Below are positions 37,774-46,297 of a stretch of 64,000 nucleotides of DNA, piece after piece (positions within the stretch are counted from its first letter, which is position 1; each line of letters begins with the position of its first letter). The notes below the pieces were generated by a model. It searched no databases and was not told the origin of the DNA. It saw nothing but the letters and a program-made list of their open reading frames with translations. The DNA lies in the NCBI RefSeq assembly GCF_902170305.1, contig NZ_CABHWW010000024.1, positions 140,344-204,343 of the forward strand, given 5' to 3'. This stretch comes from Yersinia alsatica. GTDB lineage: Bacteria; Pseudomonadota; Gammaproteobacteria; Enterobacterales; Enterobacteriaceae. A program made the translations under genes and the position numbers.

Positions 37774-39027
37774 TCACTCAGCCCATGATAATACCGTTTC
37801 CAGATATGCCTGGATGCCTCTGGCTATATCATTGCTAGTCACTGATTCATCTGGATGATGGCTCACGCCTCCTTTGCAACGAACAAACAGCATTCCCACC
37901 GGCCAACATTCGCCAACGGCAATCGCATCATGGCCTGCGCCACTCGGCAAGGCTAACGAACGCCCTTGTGTCTGGCGCACACTGTCACTGATACGTTGCT
38001 GTAAATTATCGTCACAGCGGGTTGCATTGATACGGTAAAACTCTTCGGCCGAGAAAGTCAGGCCACGGCGGGCGGCTATCACTTCGGCTTCAGCCAATAA
38101 GCGGGCTAACAAATGGCTTACGTCGCTGTCCTGTGGGCCACGAATATCCAGTGTCAGCTTCACCGCCCCCGGAATGACATTCACCGCGCCGGGTAAACAT
38201 GTCAGCGTCCCTACGGTCGCGACTAAATGCTCACCGTAACTCTCAGCCAAATTTTCAACAGCGCAAACCCAGGCAGCAGCACCGGCTAATGCATCCTGTC
38301 GCTGGCCCATGGGCACCGTTCCGGCATGGCCCGCCAGCCCGGTAAATTGGCAATTTAAGCGGCGAGCACCATTAATGGCGGTCACCACCCCCAAGGCTAA
38401 ATCAGCGTTTTCCAAACAGGGACCTTGCTCTATATGCAGCTCAAGGTAAGCACAGAAATCGCTAACTGCCCGCTGTGATGCCCCCACCGCCGCCGGGTCA
38501 AAACCGGCATTTTCCAATGCCTGCGCCACACTGATACCCTCGGCATCCGTTTTACTTAGCCAGTCAGCTGGCCAACGCCCGGTAATGCCTTTGCTGCCCA
38601 GCAAAGTGATACCAAAGCGTGTTCCCTCTTCATCAGCAAAACCAATGACTTCAATGGCAACCGGTAACCGCCGCTGCTGTTGATGCAGATATCCCACCAC
38701 TTCCAATGCACTTAATACCCCGAGCATGCCATCATAGCGGCCCGCATTGCGCACAGTATCAAGATGGGAGCCCAGCAATATGGCGGGTGCATCGGATTGC
38801 AAACCTTCATAACGGCCACAAATATTACCAACAGAGTCTTGCCAGACCCGCATGCCGACGGCTTGCATCCATTCCCCCACTTGCTGATTTGCTCGCAAAT
38901 GTTCAGGAGACAGATACACCCGCGTTAGCATCTCCGCCGACTCACTGATTGCCGCCAGCACATCACAACGGGCCAAAACCCGTAATGCGGCTTGCTCTGC
39001 CTCGGCATCAGGCAGGGTAACGGCCAT
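37774..39027 (-). CDS. hpxK: Allantoate amidohydrolase / N-carbamoyl-amino-acid amidase (HpxK-like)
   Basis: 417 aa M20-type metallo-amidase. Metal-site motifs are GSHLDTVRNAGRYDGMLG, GFADEEGTRFG, LHIEQGPCLE and SGAGHDAIA; SHHPDESV is near the C-terminus. Family members hydrolyse allantoate, ureidoglycolate or N-carbamoyl amino acids. Beside an HpxJ-type aminotransferase the allantoate role (as in Klebsiella hpxK) is most likely, but N-carbamoyl-amino-acid hydrolase is not excluded. The ATG overlaps the hpxJ stop (TAATG). Confidence 0.82.
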   Translation of the reverse strand: MAVTLPDAEAEQAALRVLARCDVLAAISESAEMLTRVYLSPEHLRANQQVGEWMQAVGMRVWQDSVGNICGRYEGLQSDAPAILLGSHLDTVRNAGRYDGMLGVLSALEVVGYLHQQQRRLPVAIEVIGFADEEGTRFGITLLGSKGITGRWPADWLSKTDAEGISVAQALENAGFDPAAVGASQRAVSDFCAYLELHIEQGPCLENADLALGVVTAINGARRLNCQFTGLAGHAGTVPMGQRQDALAGAAAWVCAVENLAESYGEHLVATVGTLTCLPGAVNVIPGAVKLTLDIRGPQDSDVSHLLARLLAEAEVIAARRGLTFSAEEFYRINATRCDDNLQQRISDSVRQTQGRSLALPSGAGHDAIAVGECWPVGMLFVRCKGGVSHHPDESVTSNDIARGIQAYLETVLSWAE

Positions 39028-40310
39028 TATCTTGCTCCACAGGATTGGTCAGTAACCGGCTTATTATTGTCAGCCTGATAAATATTCCATGCTGCTTGCA
39101 AGCCCGCCCCCTGAACAGTGGCAAATCCCAGACGGTTTAATACCGCCTCCAATGCCACCAGCGTTTGCATCACGCAATCTTTGCGAGCGTTATATCCCAT
39201 GGTCCCGATGCGCCAGATTTTGCCATTCAACGGGCCAAATGAGGTGCCAATCTCGATACCAAAGTCATTTAGCATCAGTTGGCGTACTTGTTCCCCAGCA
39301 ATTCCGGTTGGAATCACCACACCCAGCACATTGTTCATCCGATGTTTTAAGTCACCAAACACCGCCAGCCCCATGCCCTGAATACCCGCCAGTAGCGCCG
39401 AGCCATGTAAAGCATGACGGGCAATCCCATGATCCAACCCCTCTTCCAGCATCACCCGCGCGCATTCTCGCGCCGCAAAAAGCATACTGGTGGCTTCAGT
39501 GTGATGATTGAGCCGCTCTGGCCCCCAATAATCCATGATCATGCCCAAATCAAAATAATTGGAGTAAATCATCTCTTCGTCGCCGTCAGCGTGATCCTCA
39601 GTGCGGATGCCCTGCTCGATACATTTACGACGACGAATTTGTTCAGCGAATTGTGGACTGAGGGTCACCGGAGAGCTGCCTGATGGCCCACCGAGGCACT
39701 TTTGCAATCCCGCCGAAACAGCATCCAGCCCCCAAGCATCAGTTTCCAAAGTATTTCCGCCCAGTGAAGCCGTGGCATCGGTATAGAACAATACTTGATG
39801 GCGACGGCAAATCTCGCCCAATTCGGCCAACGGCTGCAACATGGTGGTCGAGGTGTCGCCATGCACTGTCAGTAACAAGCGCGGTCGCACCTGTTTGATA
39901 GCATCTTCAATCATGTCCGGGCTGAAAACTTCACCCCACGGCACCTCAATGGTATGTACCTCGGCGCGGCAACGGCGGGCAATTTCGCACAATAGATGAC
40001 CAAATCGACCAAAAACCGGCACCAGCACTTTATCCCCGGGGCGAATGGCCGACAGTAAAATCGCCTCGATACCGGCGCGAGAGGTGCCATCCACTAGCAT
40101 TGTCCACGGGTTTTCAGTGCGGAAAACCCCGCGATACAGCGCCATGACTTGATTCATATAGTCAGTCATTGCCGGATCGTATTGCCCGATCAATTGGCTG
40201 GACATCGCGCGCAGCACCCGCGGATCAGCATTGATCGGCCCCGGCCCCATCAGCAACCGTGCCGGCGGATTAATCTGACTAAACAGCGAGTTATGACTGA
40301 GCACTGACAT
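39027..40310 (-). CDS. hpxJ: Ureidoglycine/alanine-glyoxylate aminotransferase (HpxJ/PucG-like)
   Basis: 427 aa fold type I PLP enzyme. PLP lysine is in GLQKCLGGPSGSSPVTLS (about residue 208); GPGPINADPRVLRAMS and DGTSRAGIEA form the N-terminal substrate and cofactor loops. Klebsiella HpxJ transfers the amino group of (S)-ureidoglycine to a keto acid in urate degradation; alanine-glyoxylate aminotransferase is the alternative name for the family. It follows the ABC transporter genes by 36 bp. Confidence 0.83.
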   Translation of the reverse strand: MSVLSHNSLFSQINPPARLLMGPGPINADPRVLRAMSSQLIGQYDPAMTDYMNQVMALYRGVFRTENPWTMLVDGTSRAGIEAILLSAIRPGDKVLVPVFGRFGHLLCEIARRCRAEVHTIEVPWGEVFSPDMIEDAIKQVRPRLLLTVHGDTSTTMLQPLAELGEICRRHQVLFYTDATASLGGNTLETDAWGLDAVSAGLQKCLGGPSGSSPVTLSPQFAEQIRRRKCIEQGIRTEDHADGDEEMIYSNYFDLGMIMDYWGPERLNHHTEATSMLFAARECARVMLEEGLDHGIARHALHGSALLAGIQGMGLAVFGDLKHRMNNVLGVVIPTGIAGEQVRQLMLNDFGIEIGTSFGPLNGKIWRIGTMGYNARKDCVMQTLVALEAVLNRLGFATVQGAGLQAAWNIYQADNNKPVTDQSCGAR

Positions 40311-40346
40311 AATGAATCTCCATTTTTTCTAAATCAGTAAAGTTTT

Positions 40347-41081
40347 TTATAAACCGCGAACCGACGCAACAAACTGCTGCAATTCTGCTGTCTGCGGATT
40401 GGCAAATAAGGCGCGACTTTCGCCCTGCTCCCACACCTGCCCCTGATGCATAAACACCACCCGGTCACCCACTTCGCGCGCAAAATTCATCTCATGGGTC
40501 ACCAGAATCAGCGTCATCCCCTCCGCTGCCAACTGTTCAAGGACTTTCAATACTTCACCCACCAGTTCTGGGTCCAGCGCGGAGGTTATCTCATCACACA
40601 GCAATACTTTGGGTTGCATTGCCAGCGCCCGGGCAATCGCCACCCGCTGCTGCTGGCCGCCAGAAAGATTGGCCGGGTAGTAATCCATCCGATCTGCCAG
40701 CCCGACTTTGGTCAACATCTCGGTTGCCAGTTCGCGGCACTCGGCGGCACTCTTTTTCAATACCCGACGCGGCGCCAGCATCACATTTTCCAGCGCCGTC
40801 ATATGAGGGAATAAATTGAAGCTCTGGAATACCATCCCGACTGAGCGGCTAATCTCCCGCGCCTGAGAGTCTCGATGAGTCACCGTCATTCCGCCCAGTT
40901 TGATACTGCCGTCCTGATACTCTTCCAGGCCATTGATACACCGCAGTAAAGTACTTTTACCGGAACCGCTACGGCCAATGATCGAGATAACCTCCCCCAT
41001 CTCGATATCCAGATCCACGCCTTTCAGCACATGGTTCTGACCATAGTATTTTTGAACCTGATTAATGGTGATCAGCGGCAT
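40347..41081 (-). CDS. Polar-amino-acid-type ABC transporter ATP-binding protein
   Basis: 244 aa with Walker A GRSGSGKST, Q-loop MVFQSFNLFPHM, signature LSGGQQQRVAIARAL and Walker B VLLCDEITSALDP; the DEIT variant is common in this GlnQ/HisP group. It energises import by the two adjacent permeases. It overlaps the upstream permease by 20 bp. Probably part of the hpx importer (hpxFGH-like), substrate unknown. Confidence 0.88.
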   Translation of the reverse strand: MPLITINQVQKYYGQNHVLKGVDLDIEMGEVISIIGRSGSGKSTLLRCINGLEEYQDGSIKLGGMTVTHRDSQAREISRSVGMVFQSFNLFPHMTALENVMLAPRRVLKKSAAECRELATEMLTKVGLADRMDYYPANLSGGQQQRVAIARALAMQPKVLLCDEITSALDPELVGEVLKVLEQLAAEGMTLILVTHEMNFAREVGDRVVFMHQGQVWEQGESRALFANPQTAELQQFVASVRGL

Positions 41082-41715
41082 GGAATTTCCTCTCCAGATA
41101 GTGGCTATAGCGCGATAAGGGGTAACACATCAGGAAATAGCCTAGCGCCACCAGCCCGAAGACTTTAAAAGGCTGATAAGTAACATTATTGAGCATGGTG
41201 CCCGCTTTGGTCAGTTCAACAAAACCAATGATTGATGCCAGCGCCGTACCTTTAATCACCTGCACTGAAAACCCCACGGTAGGTGCAATGGCAATGCGCA
41301 GCGCCTGCGGAGCAATGACCCGCAGCAGTGTTTGACTGAAGCTCAGCCCCAAACAACGGGAGGCTTCCCACTGACCTTTTGGCAACGCATCAATACTGCC
41401 GCACCAGATATCCACCAGAAATGCGCTGGTAAACAAGGTCAATGCCATCGCCGCCGCCGTCCACGGACTCACATCAATGCCAAACAGTGCCAAACCGAAA
41501 AAGGCCAGAAATAGCTGCATCAGCAAGGGCGTGCCTTGAAATAATTCGGTATAACCACGAACAAAACGTGCCAACCAGCGCCAACGGCTCAAGCGCATTA
41601 ACATCAGCGGCAATGTCACCAGAGTGCCGCCAATAAAGGCGGTCAGTGACAGCAACAGTGTCCAGCGGGCCGCCAGTAGCAGGTTGCGGATGATATCCCA
41701 GTCAGTAAACATCAT
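41062..41715 (-). CDS. ABC transporter permease, polar amino acid family (second permease)
   Basis: 217 aa, about five membrane helices, of the HisM/GlnP type. The EAA-like coupling segment appears as EASRCLGLSFSQTLLRVIAPQAL (within residues about 115-140). It starts four bases inside the end of the preceding permease, a coupled ATGA junction, and forms a heterodimer with that permease. Confidence 0.88.
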   Translation of the reverse strand: MMFTDWDIIRNLLLAARWTLLLSLTAFIGGTLVTLPLMLMRLSRWRWLARFVRGYTELFQGTPLLMQLFLAFFGLALFGIDVSPWTAAAMALTLFTSAFLVDIWCGSIDALPKGQWEASRCLGLSFSQTLLRVIAPQALRIAIAPTVGFSVQVIKGTALASIIGFVELTKAGTMLNNVTYQPFKVFGLVALGYFLMCYPLSRYSHYLERKFHAADHH

Positions 41716-42395
41716 GAGGCATGGCTCCCAAAGAAGCGACGCCCCGCCGCCAGTAGCAATTGGCGCATCGCAATGGACAACAGCAAGTACAGCAATGTGG
41801 TCACCAGATAGACCTCAAAACTAAGAAATGTGCGCGACTGAATCAGGTTAGCGGCAAAGGTCAGCTCTTCAAATGCCACTTGCGACACCACCGCAGAACC
41901 GAGCATGACAATAATGCACTGGCTAACGAGCGCCGGATAAATCCGCTGTAGAGATGGCGGCAAGATCACGCGGAAAAATGTCTGACTGCGGCTCAACCCC
42001 AGCACCCGCCCAGCTTCCCATTGGCCTTTAGCACTGGCCTGAATCCCAGCGCGGATAATTTCGGTACTGTAAGCGCCCAAATTTATTATCATCGCCAGCA
42101 CAGCGGCTTGCCCGGCACTGAGCTTTAGCCCTAGCGCCGGTAAACCGAAAACAATAAAAAATAGCTGCACAACAAATGGGGTATTACGCACTATTTCCAC
42201 ATAACCGCCCCACACACGCCGCAAGATGACACTACCGCTCGCATTATTGTCACTACAGCGGATCGCCGCACCGACAATCCCCAGTGCCATGCCGCCAATC
42301 GTCGCCATGGCCGTTAGCTCAATGGTGGTCAACAGGCCCGACAATAATTCGGGTAAGTAAGGCCACAGAGCAGAGAAATTCAGCTGATAGGTCAT
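41712..42395 (-). CDS. ABC transporter permease, polar amino acid family (first permease)
   Basis: 227 aa inner-membrane protein with about five helices and the coupling segment EAGRVLGLSRSQTFFRVI (about residues 125-142), paralogous to the next permease. It lies 12 bp after the binding-protein gene. Confidence 0.88.
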   Translation of the reverse strand: MTYQLNFSALWPYLPELLSGLLTTIELTAMATIGGMALGIVGAAIRCSDNNASGSVILRRVWGGYVEIVRNTPFVVQLFFIVFGLPALGLKLSAGQAAVLAMIINLGAYSTEIIRAGIQASAKGQWEAGRVLGLSRSQTFFRVILPPSLQRIYPALVSQCIIVMLGSAVVSQVAFEELTFAANLIQSRTFLSFEVYLVTTLLYLLLSIAMRQLLLAAGRRFFGSHAS

Positions 42396-42407
42396 AGCCC
42401 GCTCCTG

Positions 42408-43199
42408 TTATGCGCCAAGAGCAGCAGGTAACGGAGCCTTTAACCATTTTTCTGACAAGCCGTTGAGCGTCTGGTCCTGCAATGCTTCCTCAATCAGGGC
42501 ATCCACTTTCGCTTTCAGTGCCGGTTCACCTTGGCGTAAGCCGATATAGCAAGGCGAATCTTTCAGCATAAATTTTGCCACTGGCGCATGAGCCGGGTTC
42601 TGACGAGCTAATGCACTGACTACCAGATTGCCGGTCGCCAGATAATCGACCTGGCCCGACAAATAAGCTGACAATGTGGTGTTGTTATCCTCATAGCGCT
42701 TTATTTGAGCCTCTTTGGGCGCTAACTCACTCAGCACCATGTCTTCAACCGCCCCGCGGGTGACGCCGACTGTTTTCCCCGCCAATTGCTCAGGTTGTTT
42801 TAGCGCATCGTCCTTCGCACCAAACACCCCAAGGAAAAATGGCGCGTAAGCCCGGCTAAAGGCGATGGCTTTTTCTCGCTCCGGGTTTTTGCCCAAGCTT
42901 GAAATCACTAAATCCACTTTATCGGTTTGCAGATAGGGCACCCGATTCGCACTGGTCACTGGCACCAGTTGCAACTTTAGTTTCATCTTATCGGCCAGAT
43001 AATGGGCCATATCGATGTCATAGCCCTGGGGCTGAAGGTCGGTCCCCACAGAACCAAAAGGGGGAAAATCTTGCGGAACCGCGACACGTAATACGCCACG
43101 TTGCTGAATTTGTTCTAATTGATCGGCTAAAACAGCAGGTGCCTGAACCAATATCAATGCAGCACCCAACCAGGCCAACATCCGCTTTTTCATGTTCAT
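42408..43199 (-). CDS. Periplasmic substrate-binding protein of the hpx-linked ABC importer
   Basis: 263 aa with a signal peptide cleaved after PAVLA (about residue 25). It is a family 3 solute-binding protein: VLRVAVPQDFPPFGSVG, GYDIDMAHYLADKMKL and the domain-swap region KTVGVTRGAVEDMVLSEL. In this family an acidic residue usually binds the ligand alpha-amino group; the DIDMA here is consistent. Ligand is not predictable, but a ureide or amino acid derived from purine breakdown fits the neighbours. Two RpiR-site-like dyads lie upstream. Confidence 0.86.
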   Translation of the reverse strand: MNMKKRMLAWLGAALILVQAPAVLADQLEQIQQRGVLRVAVPQDFPPFGSVGTDLQPQGYDIDMAHYLADKMKLKLQLVPVTSANRVPYLQTDKVDLVISSLGKNPEREKAIAFSRAYAPFFLGVFGAKDDALKQPEQLAGKTVGVTRGAVEDMVLSELAPKEAQIKRYEDNNTTLSAYLSGQVDYLATGNLVVSALARQNPAHAPVAKFMLKDSPCYIGLRQGEPALKAKVDALIEEALQDQTLNGLSEKWLKAPLPAALGA

Positions 43200-43223
43200 A
43201 GCATATCTCCGATAAGTCAGTAA

Positions 43224-43239
43224 TGAAACGATAGATTCT
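43224..43239. promoter_or_regulatory. Candidate RpiR operator 1 (proximal to binding-protein gene)
   Basis: TGAAACGATAGATTCT matches the reverse complement of the dyad at 44309-44324 at 13 of 16 positions. It is 25-40 bp upstream of the binding-protein start. Confidence 0.5.
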
Positions 43240-43253
43240 TAGAGTTGATTTAC

Positions 43254-43269
43254 TGAAACCATCGTTGCA
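43254..43269. promoter_or_regulatory. Candidate RpiR operator 2 (distal to binding-protein gene)
   Basis: TGAAACCATCGTTGCA matches the dyad at 44309-44324 at 14 of 16 positions. Its start is 30 bp, about three helical turns, from operator 1, which would place both sites on one DNA face. Confidence 0.5.
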
Positions 43270-43452
43270 ACTACTGTGCCAATGATCATTGAGGCAAAAT
43301 GGCCGATATTTAGCCGGGTTAGCTAGAATTAAGGGAATTAATAAAGGAAGGAGAATCACAACAAAGGTGCAAATCAATCATCAAAATGCACCATAAAAGA
43401 GCATCAGGTCACCCAAGAGGGAGAAACCTACTGTATCGCCAGAGACAAGAGA

Positions 43453-44292
43453 TTAGCGCTGTTCTAATTCACCAAAAGAGTCATACAGATCAGCAATTTG
43501 ATGAATTCGCTGTCGCCCTTGTGCCAGTATCTCATGCAATAACGCATTACTCAGTAAATTGGCCAAACTCATTGCCGAAGAGTAGCTATCAAAAGCAGAA
43601 ACACTGTCGAGTGGCGTGGTCAAGCGCCAGCGCGCTAGCGGCAGCAAAGACTGGGCCTGCGGCTCACAAATCAGCAGTGTTGGCACACCCAGCACCTGCA
43701 TGTGCAGTAGAATCTCGCGAATAACTGTAGGCCGTCGGCGGAAGGCCACCACAATGACCACGTCGCGCTGACTGATATCCACCAGTTCCTCAGACAATGT
43801 CTGCGCCACTTGCGGTATGAGCTGGACATGTGGACGGACTTGCAGCAGCTGCTGGCGCAAATGTAGCGCCACCGGATAGCTATTACGCAACCCCAACAAC
43901 AGGATGCGCGGTGCTTGCACCAGCGCGCTGATGACCTCACCAAATTGCTGGCTATCTAATTGATTGACCCAGTGAGTCAGATTCGCCATCTCCTGCTTGT
44001 AATGGCGCGCCAGCAAAGTATTCCCCTGCACAGCATCACGGTTATCCGTCAATGGCATGCCGCTTTGGCGTAAGGTGCGTACCTCGTCCCGCATCTCGCG
44101 ATAACTGCTATAACCCAGCCGCTTAAACAACCGGCTGACCGTGGCCTTAGACACGCCGCTCAGCCGCGCCAGCTCGGCACTGTTATAACTGATCAGATCA
44201 TCAAAATGGTCAAAGATAAAATCGGTAACGCGCTGTTCCTGCGGGGTTAATTGCGCATAATGCGCCCGCAAGCGCTCATCAATCTGTTTCAC
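43453..44292 (-). CDS. RpiR/MurR-family transcriptional regulator of the hpx cluster
   Basis: 279 aa. The N-terminal HTH_6 domain (about residues 1-77) contains SAELARLSGVSKATVSRLFK; the C-terminal SIS domain (about 120-250) binds a small ligand in relatives, usually a phosphosugar, although nitrogen-pathway members exist. It sits between the transporter operon and the divergent hpxW operon. Three related dyads in the two promoters are its likely sites. The literature name for the Klebsiella equivalent was not assigned here. Confidence 0.85.
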   Translation of the reverse strand: MKQIDERLRAHYAQLTPQEQRVTDFIFDHFDDLISYNSAELARLSGVSKATVSRLFKRLGYSSYREMRDEVRTLRQSGMPLTDNRDAVQGNTLLARHYKQEMANLTHWVNQLDSQQFGEVISALVQAPRILLLGLRNSYPVALHLRQQLLQVRPHVQLIPQVAQTLSEELVDISQRDVVIVVAFRRRPTVIREILLHMQVLGVPTLLICEPQAQSLLPLARWRLTTPLDSVSAFDSYSSAMSLANLLSNALLHEILAQGRQRIHQIADLYDSFGELEQR

Positions 44293-44308
44293 ACCTTTCT
44301 CCGGCCGA

Positions 44309-44324
44309 TGAAACTATCGTTTCA
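44309..44324. promoter_or_regulatory. Candidate RpiR operator 3 (regulator/hpxW divergent promoter)
   Basis: TGAAACTATCGTTTCA has perfect 6-bp arms around a 4-bp centre. It lies 17-32 bp upstream of the regulator start, so autoregulation is plausible. A second small dyad, TTCAGTAACTGAA, occurs at 44452-44464 just before hpxW. Confidence 0.6.
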
Positions 44325-44480
44325 GCATAGCTATTTTTGCGGAACATAGCACACAAGCCCTCGCGGATAATATGAGAATTTTCATTCTCAGCAGCAAACC
44401 CGACATTCTGGAACGCCTCTTGCTTAGCTTCTGCTACCGCAGTTTTTCTGTTTCAGTAACTGAATAAGAAGGAAAGCCAG

Positions 44481-46067
44481 ATGATCAACAGCAATATGGC
44501 ACCGCGAGGGATGGCGGTCACTCCGCACCATTTAGCCAGTGAAAGTGCTTTGGCGGTGTTACGTGAAGGCGGTAATGCTATTGAAGCGATGGTCGCGGCC
44601 GCTGCCACCATTGCCGTGGTTTACCCGCACATGAATGGATTGGGCGGCGATGGCTTCTGGCTTATTGTTCCCGCGCAAGGGGAGCCGATTGCTATTGATG
44701 CCAGCGGATCAGCAGGATCGCTCGCTACCTTGGAGCGCTACAGTGAATATCAACAGATCCCACACCGTGGCCCTGCCGCTGCATTGACGGTTGCCGGTAC
44801 TGTCGGCGGTTGGGAAGAAGCTCTGAATGTCGCCAGCGAGCTGAGCAATAATACTTTGCCACTGCACCGTCTGTTAGCTGATGCCATTAGCTATGCAACG
44901 CGGGGCATCCCGGTCACACCATCACAAGCCGCCGCCACTCAGGCCAAATATCATGAGCTGGCTCACTTTCGTCATTTCGCCGATGTCTTTATGCCACAGG
45001 GCAAAATTCCCCATGCCGGTGAACGTTTTGTGCAGCCACAGTTAGGTCAAACTCTAACTGCGCTGGCTGAACAGGGGTTGAGCAGTTTCTATCGCGGCCC
45101 ACTGGGCGAAAAAATCATCATGGATATGACTGCCGCTGGAATGCCGATAACCGCACAAGATCTGGCGGAGTATCGTACCAAACGCCGCACGCCACTGCGG
45201 TTACAGCACCAACAAGGTGAGATATTCAACCTGACGCCGCCGACCCAAGGGCTGGTGTCACTGGCGATCCTCGGGCTAGCTGACCGCAAACCTGTCGCCC
45301 AAATGAGTGAAGGCCAAACCATTCACACTCTCGTGGAAGCGACCAAATTAGCTTTTAGCCTGCGTGATCAAGTGATTACCGATCCGCTGTGGATGGAGCA
45401 TTGCCCGCAGTCATTACTGGAAAAAGAGCCTTTGGACCAGCTGGCGGCTTATATCAATGATGAACAGGCCGCCGATTGGGGCCATGGCCGTGGGCCGGGC
45501 GACACCGTGTGGCTCGGCGTCATTGATAGCAACGGTCTGGCAGTCTCTTTCATCCAGAGTATTTATCATGAATTTGGCAGCGGAGTATTACTGCCGGAAA
45601 CCGGTATTGTTTGGCAAAACCGTGGGGCATCTTTCAGTCTTGATCCACAGCATCTGTTAGCGTTAGCTCCGGGCAAGCAACCATTTCATACACTCAATCC
45701 TGCTGCCGCACGGCTAACTGATGGCCGAACACTGGTGTATGGCGCCATGGGCGGCGATGGTCAGCCACAAACTCAGGCGGCGGTATTTGTTCGCCACATA
45801 GTACAAGGGCTCCCGTTGCAACAAGCCATCACCGCACCACGCTGGCTGCTGGGCCGCACTTGGGGAGAAAGCTCAGACTCACTGAAATTAGAAGCGCGCA
45901 TCGGAGCAGAAACTCTCGCCTACCTGCGCCAACGCGGGCATCAAGTTGAGCTGTTACCCGACTTCAGTGAGGCTGTCGGCCACGCGGGTGCCATCGTGCG
46001 CCACGGTAACGGCATGTTGGAAGGCGCATTTGATCCACGCAGTAATGGCAGCGCCGCCGGTTATTGA
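44481..46067 (+). CDS. hpxW: Oxamate amidohydrolase-like gamma-glutamyltranspeptidase-family enzyme (HpxW)
   Basis: 528 aa Ntn-hydrolase of the GGT superfamily, but with no signal peptide, unlike true periplasmic GGT. The likely autoprocessing nucleophile is Thr342 in GPGDTVWLGVID. The Klebsiella HpxW protein hydrolyses oxamate to oxalate and ammonia in the urate pathway, and gene neighbours here match (hpxX, Y, Z). ATG 44481 follows AAGGAAAG. First gene of the plus-strand hpxWXYZ operon. Confidence 0.85.
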   Translation: MINSNMAPRGMAVTPHHLASESALAVLREGGNAIEAMVAAAATIAVVYPHMNGLGGDGFWLIVPAQGEPIAIDASGSAGSLATLERYSEYQQIPHRGPAAALTVAGTVGGWEEALNVASELSNNTLPLHRLLADAISYATRGIPVTPSQAAATQAKYHELAHFRHFADVFMPQGKIPHAGERFVQPQLGQTLTALAEQGLSSFYRGPLGEKIIMDMTAAGMPITAQDLAEYRTKRRTPLRLQHQQGEIFNLTPPTQGLVSLAILGLADRKPVAQMSEGQTIHTLVEATKLAFSLRDQVITDPLWMEHCPQSLLEKEPLDQLAAYINDEQAADWGHGRGPGDTVWLGVIDSNGLAVSFIQSIYHEFGSGVLLPETGIVWQNRGASFSLDPQHLLALAPGKQPFHTLNPAAARLTDGRTLVYGAMGGDGQPQTQAAVFVRHIVQGLPLQQAITAPRWLLGRTWGESSDSLKLEARIGAETLAYLRQRGHQVELLPDFSEAVGHAGAIVRHGNGMLEGAFDPRSNGSAAGY

Positions 46068-46096
46068 TTTCACCACAATTTAGAACAGGAATTGTT

Positions 46097-46297
46097 ATGA
46101 AGAAAACATCAGAAAAAACCGCCATGGATTGGGCTGCTTATATTCAGCAAATGGAAGTCTTGTTGGCATTAGAGCTGGATGACACCCGCCGCGCCGCATT
46201 GCTAGTGCAATTTGAACGTATTGCCGCCATGGCTGGCCCATTGATGGCGGTGCCCCTGGATGAAAAACAAGAAATAGCCGGGGTATATCGGCTATGA
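46097..46297 (+). CDS. hpxX: HpxX, small AtzG-like (GatC-like, DUF4089) amidase partner
   Basis: 66 aa from ATG 46097 with AGGA upstream. An alpha-helical protein (MDWAAYIQQMEVLLALELDD...RAALLVQFERIAAMAGPL). In Pseudomonas the similar AtzG is required for assembly and activity of the amidase AtzE, much as GatC supports GatA. It overlaps hpxY by 4 bp (ATGA), suggesting a stoichiometric complex with HpxY. Confidence 0.8.
   Translation: MKKTSEKTAMDWAAYIQQMEVLLALELDDTRRAALLVQFERIAAMAGPLMAVPLDEKQEIAGVYRL

Noticed and set aside
43018..43377. 119-residue minus-strand frame overlapping the binding-protein gene start
   Set aside because: Out of frame with the signal-peptide-bearing binding protein and crosses its promoter and operators.
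44481..46067. True periplasmic gamma-glutamyltranspeptidase
   Set aside because: No signal peptide, and the neighbours hpxX, hpxY and hpxZ point to the cytosolic oxamate amidohydrolase branch of the family.
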